Assembly (NCBI GenBank): GCA_900547805.1
Contig: URIE01000001.1
Location: 1 to 49,422 of the forward strand
Direction of reading: 5' to 3'
DNA: 49,422 nucleotides
DNA from: an uncultured Collinsella sp.
GTDB taxonomy: Bacteria; Actinomycetota; Coriobacteriia; Coriobacteriales; Coriobacteriaceae
Shown here: positions 41,088 through 48,394 of the stretch, one piece after another
Layout of the letters: the number at the start of each line of letters is the position of its first letter
Position numbering within the stretch: position 1 is the first letter of the stretch
Program-made: the position numbers and the translations under genes
The notes under the pieces: generated by a model
What the model was told of the DNA's origin: nothing
Database searches by the model: none
The model's input: only the letters and a program-made list of their open reading frames with translations

Positions 41088-42077
41088 CTACTCCGCTTCT
41101 CCGTCTAAACCGTCTAAACCAAACTTACGCTCAACTTCGGCGCGCGTGGGAATCGATTGCTGAGCACCCAGGCGCGATACCGTCACTGCCGAGGCGCGAG
41201 CGCCTGCGACCATGCACTCAAAAAGGGGCAAGCCCTGCAGCCGAGCCGCCGCAAGTGCGCCGATAAACGTATCGCCGGCGGCCGTCGTGTCGACCACCTC
41301 GCTAGAGAGCGCCGGCATGCGTAGCAGCCCTCCATCATCGCCGAGCGTAACCGATCCGGATCCGCCCAGTGTGATAACCGCGGCACCGACACCCTTAGCG
41401 AGCAAGGCCTTAAGCGCGGCCACGCAGCTCGCGTCACCCGTGGGCAAGATGCCCGTCAGCACCTGGCACTCGGTCTCGTTGGGACAAACCAAGTCGACCG
41501 CAGGCCACGCTCCCGCCGGCAGGTCGCAGGCGGGCGCCGGATTAAAGACCGTATAGAACCCCAACCCGTGGGCGCAAGAGAGCGCCGCAGCCGTTGCCAT
41601 CAGGTCGCATTCGCCCTGGGCGATAAAGACGCCGCCGGCAGCCGGGGCGAGGTCGCAGATATCGGCGTCAAGCTCGTCAGCCACCAGATAGCGCAGCGCG
41701 CAGGCCACGTCCTCGCCCGAAAGCGCATGGTTGGCGCCCGGCGACAACACGATGCGGTTGTCGTTCTCGCAGCGAATGATAGTCGCGGTGCCAGTCTCCA
41801 CGTCGTCGCGACGCGCCACAAACTCAACGCCCACGCCGGCATCTTGGAGTCCCGCCACCAGTGCATCGCCAAATGCATCGCGCCCGACGGCGCCGATCAT
41901 GCACGTGCGCGCACCCATGCGCGCGGCGGCCACAGCCTGGTTGGCACCCTTGCCGCCGGCGTTGGTGATAAAACCGCTACCGCCGACGGTCTCGCCCGCA
42001 CGCGGCATGCGCTCACACGCCACCGAAAGGTCCATGTTCATGCTGCCGAACACCGCAACGATGCCGCGATCTGCCAT
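41088..42077 (-). CDS. rbsK: Ribokinase
   Basis: 329 residues of the PfkB family. FGSMNMDLSV (10-19) and NAGGKGANQAVAAARMG (about 42-58) are the ribokinase N-terminal signatures; DTTAAGDTFIGALAA holds the anion hole and catalytic Asp. It converts ribose to ribose-5-phosphate. ATG 42077 follows GAGGAGG; the upstream in-frame start at 42110 lacks one. In operon with the nucleoside hydrolase, giving a nucleoside-salvage pair. Confidence 0.93.
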   Translation of the reverse strand: MADRGIVAVFGSMNMDLSVACERMPRAGETVGGSGFITNAGGKGANQAVAAARMGARTCMIGAVGRDAFGDALVAGLQDAGVGVEFVARRDDVETGTATIIRCENDNRIVLSPGANHALSGEDVACALRYLVADELDADICDLAPAAGGVFIAQGECDLMATAAALSCAHGLGFYTVFNPAPACDLPAGAWPAVDLVCPNETECQVLTGILPTGDASCVAALKALLAKGVGAAVITLGGSGSVTLGDDGGLLRMPALSSEVVDTTAAGDTFIGALAAARLQGLPLFECMVAGARASAVTVSRLGAQQSIPTRAEVERKFGLDGLDGEAE

Positions 42078-42139
42078 GGAAACCTCCTCATCTGCGGGCT
42101 TTATGCCCACCGTCGGCCGTCAATCGTATGCTTTCGCAC

Positions 42140-42169
42140 TCTATAACTTTAGTTCACTTTGATGTGAAC
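42140..42169 (-). promoter_or_regulatory. rbsK promoter with operator palindrome
   Basis: TTCACA (42168-42163), 17-bp spacer, TATAGA (42145-42140) form a good promoter 63 bp before rbsK. GTTCAC-TTTGAT-GTGAAC (42152-42157 and 42164-42169) is a perfect 6-bp inverted repeat covering the -35 and spacer, placed to block RNA polymerase. Confidence 0.6.
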
Positions 42170-42248
42170 GCGCGCTTGAGGTTGCGCCAGCAGCAAGCAT
42201 TCACAGGAGCGGGCAGTTACAATGAATACGTGCTGATTTTTCTCGTCA

Positions 42249-44465
42249 TTGGATGATGTTTTATGGAACAATTCCCGCAATCGAGCTCACGCGGCCCGCG
42301 CCGCGCGCCCGATAACCAGGCGCCGCACGAACGCCCGCGCAGGCGACCCGCGACGCACCCCGAGCCCCCATCGAGCACCCGCCAACAAAGCGGACCACGC
42401 CAGCGCCGCCGCCGCGGACCAGACGCCCACTCGTCCCAAATCTCGTTACATTCCCGCCCTCGACGGCCTGCGCACGCTCGCCGTTGTCGCGGTGGTGCTC
42501 TATCACCTCAATCTTACGTGGGCTCAGGGCGGCCTGCTCGGCGTCACGATCTTCTTTGTGCTTTCGGGCTATCTAATCACGCGCCTGCTGCTCAACGAAG
42601 TCGCCAAGACCGGGCGCATCGACCTCAAGAGCTTCTGGATTCGCCGCATCCGCCGTCTGTTCCCCGCCGTAGTGACCGTCGTGGTGGTTACCTGCGCGCT
42701 GTGCACGATCTTTAACCACGTGATGCTCACCAAGATGCGTCCCGACATCCTGCCGTCGCTGCTGTTCTTCAACAACTGGTGGCAGATCGCGCAGGACGTC
42801 TCGTACTTCAACGCCTTGGGCGACCCCTCGCCGCTCACGCACTTTTGGTCGCTCGCCATCGAGGAGCAGTTCTACCTGGTTTGGCCGCCGCTGCTGCTTG
42901 CCATGGTATCCATGCACATGAGCAAGCCCAGCACGCGCCGCGTGGTTCTGGGCTTGGCTGCGGTTTCCGCCATCGCCATGATGGTGCTCTACAACCCTGC
43001 CGCCGACCCCAGCCGCGTGTACTACGGCACCGACACCCGCGTCTTCTCGCTGCTGCTGGGCGCCTGGATGGCCTTTATCCCCGATCGCGACCTGGCGCCC
43101 GTGCGCCTCGCGCATCGTCTGGGGCTCGACCGCCTGGTTGGCGCCGCCAGGCACGGAAAGAATGCCGAGAACAAACAGGGTACGAAGGCCGACAACGCAG
43201 CCGAGACTGCCCCAGCCCAGCCGAGCGCGCTCGTACGCTTTTGGTCCTCACCCGCATCCATCGATGTGTTGGGCGTTGTGGGCCTGGTTGGCCTTGCCGC
43301 CATGGTCGCGCTCACCAACGGCTACACGGCATTCCAGTATCGCGGAGGCACGCTGCTGTGCTCCATCCTTACGCTCATGGTCATCGCGGCCTGCGTGCAG
43401 CCCCAGGGAATGGTGGCCCGCGCGCTATCCGCCGAGCCGCTCGTATGGGTTGGCAAGCGCTCCTACAGCATCTACCTGTGGCACTATCCGCTGTTGCTGC
43501 TCATGAACCCGGTCGCCAACATCAACGATACGCCCTGGTGGCAGTACATTTTGCAGGTACTGCTGGTGGTCGCCGTGGCCGAGTGCTCCTACCGCTTTAT
43601 CGAGACGCCGTTTAGGAAGGGCGTCTTCGGACGCACCGTCTCCGAGTTCCGCAATGGCACCACCACGCCTGCCAATTGGGTGCGCGCGCATATTCCCGTT
43701 TGCGCCGCCTGCGCTGTCGTACTGGTCGTTGCACTGGGCGGCTTGATCTTTGTGCCCGAGACGTCTGCACTCAGCGGCGAAGGTGCCGAAGTCCTCAACA
43801 AAGAAGCCAAAAACGCCACGCCTAAGGACCAGCAAGCGGCAGACGACACCGACAAGGACAACGACGGCTTCGCTGACGGCTCCTACGACCTGCTGATGAT
43901 CGGCGACTCCGTATCGCTGCGCGCCGTGGATTCCTTTGATGGCGTGTTCCCGCACAGTCATATCGATGCCGAAAAGGGCCGCCAATTCGATGCGGGCCGT
44001 GCGACATTTGAGGGCTATATCCAGCAGAACCTTGCCGGCAAAATCGTGGTCTTTGCCCTGGGCACCAACGGCTTGGTGACCGACGACCAGATCGATGCCA
44101 TCATGTCCCATGCCGGAGACAAGCGCATCGTGGTGTTTGTAAACACGCGCAGCCCGCAGCCGTGGGTTGGTTCGACCAACCAGGCCATTGCCAACGCTGC
44201 CACGCGCTACAAGAACGTGCGCGTTGTCGACTGGTACGGATACAGCGCTAACCGAAATGACCTGTTCGACGGCGATGGCACGCATCTATCGACCACCGGC
44301 GTGACCGAGTATCTCAACTTGATCCACGACGCGGTCAAGAAGGACCTGCCCGTGCACCCCGAGGACCACGTCAACGACCCGCAGCCGGCAGCGGTCAAGT
44401 CTGCCACCGACGCACTCGTCAACGCGCTCGCCTTCAAGCCGCACAAGCTGGGTACCGATAAGTAA
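42249..44465 (+). CDS. OafA/YrhL-like acyltransferase with SGNH domain
   Basis: About 735 residues. Acyltransferase-3 membrane domain (about 65-470, ten or more helices) beginning YIPALDGLRTLAVVAVVLYHL, with FFVLSGYLITRLLL and HFWSLAIEEQFYLVWP; then a periplasmic SGNH domain with MIGDSVSLRA and DGTHLSTTG. Such proteins O-acetylate cell-wall or surface polysaccharides. The start is unsettled: the long frame has only TTG 42249 without a ribosome site, whereas ATG 42263 with GGA 9 nt upstream reads MEQFPQSSSRGPRRAP in another frame. That frame makes a plausible basic, disordered N-terminus until about 42365, where five C in a row could mark a one-base shift into the main frame. Preceded by the divergent rbsK promoter. 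Confidence 0.85.
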   Translation: MDDVLWNNSRNRAHAARAARPITRRRTNARAGDPRRTPSPHRAPANKADHASAAAADQTPTRPKSRYIPALDGLRTLAVVAVVLYHLNLTWAQGGLLGVTIFFVLSGYLITRLLLNEVAKTGRIDLKSFWIRRIRRLFPAVVTVVVVTCALCTIFNHVMLTKMRPDILPSLLFFNNWWQIAQDVSYFNALGDPSPLTHFWSLAIEEQFYLVWPPLLLAMVSMHMSKPSTRRVVLGLAAVSAIAMMVLYNPAADPSRVYYGTDTRVFSLLLGAWMAFIPDRDLAPVRLAHRLGLDRLVGAARHGKNAENKQGTKADNAAETAPAQPSALVRFWSSPASIDVLGVVGLVGLAAMVALTNGYTAFQYRGGTLLCSILTLMVIAACVQPQGMVARALSAEPLVWVGKRSYSIYLWHYPLLLLMNPVANINDTPWWQYILQVLLVVAVAECSYRFIETPFRKGVFGRTVSEFRNGTTTPANWVRAHIPVCAACAVVLVVALGGLIFVPETSALSGEGAEVLNKEAKNATPKDQQAADDTDKDNDGFADGSYDLLMIGDSVSLRAVDSFDGVFPHSHIDAEKGRQFDAGRATFEGYIQQNLAGKIVVFALGTNGLVTDDQIDAIMSHAGDKRIVVFVNTRSPQPWVGSTNQAIANAATRYKNVRVVDWYGYSANRNDLFDGDGTHLSTTGVTEYLNLIHDAVKKDLPVHPEDHVNDPQPAAVKSATDALVNALAFKPHKLGTDK

Positions 44466-44489
44466 CGCGCAGTCAAATCTGCTTGCACC

Positions 44490-44525
44490 CGCAGGGGGCG
44501 TCGGCCGCGGCCGACGCCCCCTGCG
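44490..44525 (+). terminator. Perfect 36-bp palindrome after the acyltransferase gene
   Basis: 18-bp perfect arms centred on CCGCGG, 24 bp after the stop. A T-rich stretch (CCTTTTAT) follows 15 bp later. Likely terminator, although the U tract is displaced. Confidence 0.65.
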
Positions 44526-44585
44526 GCAGTTAGGGACGTTCCTTTTATGCCGGACCTGGGGACAGGACACTCCTACGACAAGCGA

Positions 44586-44626
44586 AAGCCGCCCCTGGGC
44601 TGTCAATTCCAGTCCGGGGGCGGCTT
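44586..44626. repeat. GC-rich hairpin
   Basis: AAGCCGCCCC (44586-44595) pairs with 44617-44626; CTGG/CCAG can extend it inward. It has no clear U tract on either side. Possibly a second terminator. Confidence 0.5.
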
Positions 44627-44648
44627 CGCAACAACATGCCAAGGGGTC

Positions 44649-44866
44649 GTGGGCAAAAAATGGCAAATATGAGTACTGTTACCATTTTAGTAGCAGGCAA
44701 AACCGCCGAAAATAACGCCTGAGTGACCCCTGCGCATCCATGCGGCAACCAACCAGACCTGCCGAGGCAAATTTTAATGAACACAATTCTAATTGTGTTC
44801 ATTATTTTATTGGTTATAAATGATATCCATATAGCAACAGTACTCATATTTGGCATTTTTGCCCAC
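44649..44866. mobile_element. MITE-like element, 218 bp, non-coding
   Basis: Terminal inverted repeats of about 32 bp, GTGGGCAAAAAATGGCAAAT and onward (44649-44680 versus 44836-44866), differ by one base and one indel. The interior is AT-rich compared with its surroundings and has its own 12-bp inverted repeat AATGAACACAAT/ATTGTGTTCATT (44776-44802). No transposase. No flanking target duplication was found. It lies between converging genes in the 487-bp gap 44466-44952; eight C follow at 44881-44888. Confidence 0.6.
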
Positions 44867-44897
44867 TGCGATATAACTAACCCCCCCCTATAGCAAG

Positions 44898-44931
44898 CAA
44901 AAAACAGGCCGCGGCCCATTGCTGCGGCCTG
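44898..44931 (-). terminator. Terminator of the Nramp-related transporter gene
   Basis: On the minus strand CAGGCCGC (44931-44924) and GCGGCCTG (44912-44905) form a stem followed by TTTTTTG. Confidence 0.75.
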
Positions 44932-44952
44932 CCCGAAGCCCCAAAAGGGACG

Positions 44953-46215
44953 TTAAGCGCTGTAACCCATCGCCTGAAGCACAAACATAACAACCGTCAG
45001 CACCGTGATCACGCCGATGGTCGCCCACGTGAGCACGTTCCACACGCGGCCGTTGCGGTTGGCGCCCATAATGTGGCGATCGGCGGCGATAACCACCTGG
45101 AACACCAGAACCACAGGCAGCAGCACGCCGTTGATGACCTGCGAGGTCATCATGATCTGGAACAAATCGACGCCGGGCATAAGCACCAGCACGGCAGAGA
45201 TACCGATAATGGCTGTAATGATGCCGCGGTAGACCGGAGCCTCGTCCCAGCTGCGATCGGCGCCGCGCTCCCAGCCAAATGCCTCGCAAATGGCGCTGGA
45301 CGTAACACCCGGCAGCACGCAGGCGGCCAAGAAGCTCGCGGCGACCAGGCCCGAGGCAAACAGTACCGTGGACCACTGACCCGCAATAGGCTCCAGCGCG
45401 CGGGCAGCATCGGCAGCATCGCTGATCTGAATACCCGCCGGGAACAACACCGTACCAGTCGTGATGATAATAAAGCCGGCAATGACATCGGCGGCAAGCG
45501 AGCCGCTCACGGTATCGATGCGCTGCAGCACGATATCGTCCTCGCCCGCGTTCTTGTCGACCACGTTGTTCTGTGCCAGGAAAATCATCCACGGGGCGAT
45601 GGTGGTACCGATCGTTGCGACCACGAGCGACACATAGTTGGGATCGTTTTGAATATTGGGCACGACCAAATCGACCGCGACCTCGCCCCAGTTGGGACCA
45701 GCCATAAACGCGGCGACGATATAGGTCACGAACACACAGCTCACCAGCAGCAAAATCTTCTCGATGCGCTGGAAACTTCCCGACATGGTAAGCATCCACA
45801 CCAGCAGCGCCACCAACGGCACCGAGATGCTCGCCGGCACGCCAAAAAGAGCAAGGCCGCTGGCGATGCCCGCAAACTCCGAAATGGTCACGGCCGTGTT
45901 GGCGATCAACAGCGCCGCCATGGCCAGCACGCTCTTGCGCACGCCAAAGCGCTCGCGAATGAGCGAAGCCAGGCCCTTACCCGTGACACAACCGCAACGC
46001 GCCGCGGTCTCCTGCGTCACGATAAGCAGCACGGTCATGACGGGGAGCATCCAGAGCATCTTGTAGCCATAGCTGGCGCCCGCGCTGGAATACGTGGCGA
46101 TGCCGCCAGCGTCATTGCCCGAAAGCGCCGCCAGCAGACCAGGGCCCATAGCGCCAAAGATGGCGGCAATGGTCAGCTTTTGCTTGGTGCTCGGCTTTTG
46201 CTTCGTGTTTTGCAC
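44953..46215 (-). CDS. Nramp-related divalent metal transporter, probably for Mg2+
   Basis: About 420 residues with eleven or so helices. Helix 1 reads GPGLLAALSGNDAGGIATY: the canonical DPGN is replaced by DAGG. Helix 6 reads TIGTTIAPWMIFL where Nramps have A-x-x-M-P-H-N: the metal-selecting Met is Ala. These changes mark the Nramp-related magnesium transporter group (one member from the related Eggerthella lenta is characterised) rather than Mn2+/Fe2+ MntH. GTG 46215 is chosen: AGGTGG precedes it and it begins 8 bp after the stop of the MgtE-like gene; an upstream in-frame start would overlap that gene. Operon partner is the MgtE-sensor protein. Confidence 0.82.
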   Translation of the reverse strand: MQNTKQKPSTKQKLTIAAIFGAMGPGLLAALSGNDAGGIATYSSAGASYGYKMLWMLPVMTVLLIVTQETAARCGCVTGKGLASLIRERFGVRKSVLAMAALLIANTAVTISEFAGIASGLALFGVPASISVPLVALLVWMLTMSGSFQRIEKILLLVSCVFVTYIVAAFMAGPNWGEVAVDLVVPNIQNDPNYVSLVVATIGTTIAPWMIFLAQNNVVDKNAGEDDIVLQRIDTVSGSLAADVIAGFIIITTGTVLFPAGIQISDAADAARALEPIAGQWSTVLFASGLVAASFLAACVLPGVTSSAICEAFGWERGADRSWDEAPVYRGIITAIIGISAVLVLMPGVDLFQIMMTSQVINGVLLPVVLVFQVVIAADRHIMGANRNGRVWNVLTWATIGVITVLTVVMFVLQAMGYSA

Positions 46216-46223
46216 GCGACCAC

Positions 46224-48068
46224 CTATCCCATGACCGACATGGTGAGCAACACCGCAGCGGTGCAGTACGCCACACACGAGATCATGACGGCAATAACGT
46301 TCATGGCGGTACCCGACGTATTGAGGTCGTGCTCATCGCGCCAGAACAGCACCATCAGATAGATCACGGCGCTCATGTTGCTGACCAGGCAGATGATGGC
46401 AGCGATGTTAAAGCACCCGGTAAAGAGCTGCTCCTCGAACATGGGGGCATCGGGGAACGCGGCAGTACGCACCAGCTGGGCGCACAGGTAAGTCACGAGC
46501 GACAAGATCAGGCCCATGCCCGTGCTCTGGAAGAAGAATCCCAGGTACGGTTTGGGCTCGTCGTCGTGCCCGTCGTACTCCAGGAAGTAGTTCTTGACGA
46601 ACGACACCATGCGCGACGCCGCCAGCAGCACGAGCGGCATGGCGCACATGGGAAACACCACCAGGTGCGCGGAGCCGAGCGCCGTCCCCAGCACGGTCGC
46701 CATAATGCACGAGGCGATGCCCCACACGACAACCCAGTACTGGCGGTGCACGAACCAGCTAAGCACGTTCGTCGAGTCGTCCGATGCGCTGTCGCCCGAG
46801 CCGATGCCGGCGATCTGCAGGTCCTCCTGGTGCTCCTCGGCGATAACGTCCATAGCGTCGTCGAAGGTCACGATACCCAGGATGTGGCGGTTCTCGTCGC
46901 AGACGGGGATGGCGACCAGGTCGTACTTGGTCATCTCGTCCGTTACATCTTCCTGGTCCTCGTCGGGTGACACATAAACCAGGTCACGGTAGGCGAGCTG
47001 GCCCAGCGTGGCGTCGCGGTCGGCCACGATCAGCGTGCGTAGCGAAAGCACACCCGTCAGCATGCCGCTCGGATCCTCGGTGTAAACGTAGTAGACGCTC
47101 TCGAAGTCCTCGTCGAGTTTGCGGATTGCCTCGATGGCATCGCCGACCGTCGCCGTGGCGGGCAGGGAGACAAACTCCGAGGTCATGATGCGGCCGGCGG
47201 TGTTGTCCTCGTAGCCCAGCAGGTTGCGAATCGCCTTCTCCTCCTTGACGCCCATCAGGCGCAGGAGCTTCTCGGCCTTCTCGTAATCGAGCTCGTCGAT
47301 CAGGTCGGCGGCGTCGTCCGGGTCCATCATGGCCAGCATCGACGATGCGTCGGTGTCGGACATGCCCTCGAGCATCTCGGTCATGAGCTCGTCGTCATCG
47401 AACTCAGAGATGGCCTCGGCGGCCTGGGCGGTGTCGAGCTGCGCGAACACCTGCGCGCGCAGGCGCGGGTCGAGCTGCTCGATAATGTCGGCGATGTCGG
47501 CAGGGTGCAGCTCGCCGAGCGTCTTGTGCGACACCGAGAGCTGGATGTTCTTGGTCGAGCGGTCGAGCAGGTCCATGTAGGACCAGGCGATGATGTCCTC
47601 GCTGAGCGGCTTGCCCAGGTGCTTCATAAAGCCCTCGACGACATGCTCGAGCGCGGGGCTGATGGCGCGCAGCAGACCGCGGGCGCCGACCTCGGCACCC
47701 AGCAGACGCAGCTGGTTTTCGCCCGACATGGAGAACTTGATGTCGTTTACGCGCACGACCTTCATGCCCTGCGTATCGACGATCTGCTTATTGAGAACAT
47801 CGCGCGCCAGCAGGAGCTCGGTCGGCTGCAGGTACGAGAAGCGAATATTGGTGGCAGACGTATTGAGATACACGCCCGTCTCGTCGATGCGGTCGACCCA
47901 TTTGCGCCAGCTGATCATGAACGGCGTCTTGCCGGGACCGCGGAACGCGAGCGACGTCACGTGCGGAAAAACTTCGCCGGTTGCAATGCCAAAATCGTTG
48001 ACCACGCCGAGCTTTTCGCCGTCGACGTCCAAGACCGGCAATTTGAGCATCTCACTCAGATAATTCAA
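46224..48068 (-). CDS. MgtE-type Mg2+ sensor (N domain + CBS pair) on a non-MgtE membrane domain
   Basis: 614 residues. In order: a PRC-barrel-like N-terminal part (about 1-165), an MgtE N domain (about 185-290, LHPADIADIIEQLDP), two CBS repeats (about 295-425), then five membrane helices (about 455-614). The CBS/N part matches the Mg2+-sensing cytosolic region of MgtE. The membrane region does not contain the MgtE pore signature of the GGNxGxQ type and looks unrelated. Hence it is probably not an MgtE channel but a Mg2+-responsive partner of the Nramp-related transporter encoded 8 bp downstream. Start TTG 48068 has GGGGAG 5 nt upstream; ATG 48050 is the alternative. Confidence 0.8.
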   Translation of the reverse strand: MNYLSEMLKLPVLDVDGEKLGVVNDFGIATGEVFPHVTSLAFRGPGKTPFMISWRKWVDRIDETGVYLNTSATNIRFSYLQPTELLLARDVLNKQIVDTQGMKVVRVNDIKFSMSGENQLRLLGAEVGARGLLRAISPALEHVVEGFMKHLGKPLSEDIIAWSYMDLLDRSTKNIQLSVSHKTLGELHPADIADIIEQLDPRLRAQVFAQLDTAQAAEAISEFDDDELMTEMLEGMSDTDASSMLAMMDPDDAADLIDELDYEKAEKLLRLMGVKEEKAIRNLLGYEDNTAGRIMTSEFVSLPATATVGDAIEAIRKLDEDFESVYYVYTEDPSGMLTGVLSLRTLIVADRDATLGQLAYRDLVYVSPDEDQEDVTDEMTKYDLVAIPVCDENRHILGIVTFDDAMDVIAEEHQEDLQIAGIGSGDSASDDSTNVLSWFVHRQYWVVVWGIASCIMATVLGTALGSAHLVVFPMCAMPLVLLAASRMVSFVKNYFLEYDGHDDEPKPYLGFFFQSTGMGLILSLVTYLCAQLVRTAAFPDAPMFEEQLFTGCFNIAAIICLVSNMSAVIYLMVLFWRDEHDLNTSGTAMNVIAVMISCVAYCTAAVLLTMSVMG

Positions 48069-48270
48069 TGGTGCTCCCCATCATTATTCCTCCGGACGCG
48101 GCCGCGCGTGCGGCGTCCGGGGGCTTCTGGATATGTATACGCATGCGCGGGCGGCACGCCGCTCGACGCTTACACCCCGTGCATGCGCAAAAAGCACCTG
48201 CATGGGGTCATCGACTGTATGGTCGAGGTTTGGATTTCACCTGTAACCTTTCTCTTGACCCTCATTAACC
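48069..48270 (-). ncRNA. Structured leader candidate upstream of the MgtE-like gene
   Basis: About 200 nt of non-coding leader. On the minus strand CTCGAC (near 48230) can pair with GTCGAG (near 48155), enclosing ACCCC-TGCA stems that pair with TGCA-GGGGT around a TTTTT loop (about 48171-48213). It resembles no riboswitch class I can match; M-box core sequences were looked for and not seen. Position before a Mg2+-sensor gene makes a metal-responsive leader plausible. Confidence 0.4.
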
Positions 48271-48276
48271 GCAGTA

Positions 48277-48282
48277 ACTATA
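48277..48282 (-). promoter_or_regulatory. Extended -10 of the MgtE-like/Nramp operon
   Basis: TGCTATAGT on the minus strand: extended -10 (TGn) plus TATAGT. No good -35. The start would fall near 48270. Remaining bases of the gap up to 48394 show nothing further. Confidence 0.5.
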
Positions 48283-48394
48283 GCATCAGCATCGCCCTGC
48301 GGCATCGAATTTATGCGCTGCACATTGCAGGCATACCAAACGCTGACGCATCCGTGACATAGCTGTTGGGTGTTCTTAAACGACTACCCAATGA

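Noticed and set aside
44881..44888. Run of eight C as a phase-variation tract
   Set aside because: It lies in non-coding DNA between converging genes, away from any promoter seen.
44545..44919. 124-residue frame across the MITE-like element
   Set aside because: It runs through terminal repeats and hairpins, has no RBS and no similarity to a known protein.
46224..48068. Calling this an MgtE Mg2+ channel
   Set aside because: Sensor domains match but the MgtE pore motif is missing from the membrane part.
48069..48270. M-box Mg2+ riboswitch
   Set aside because: The conserved M-box core was looked for and not found by eye; kept only as an unclassified leader.
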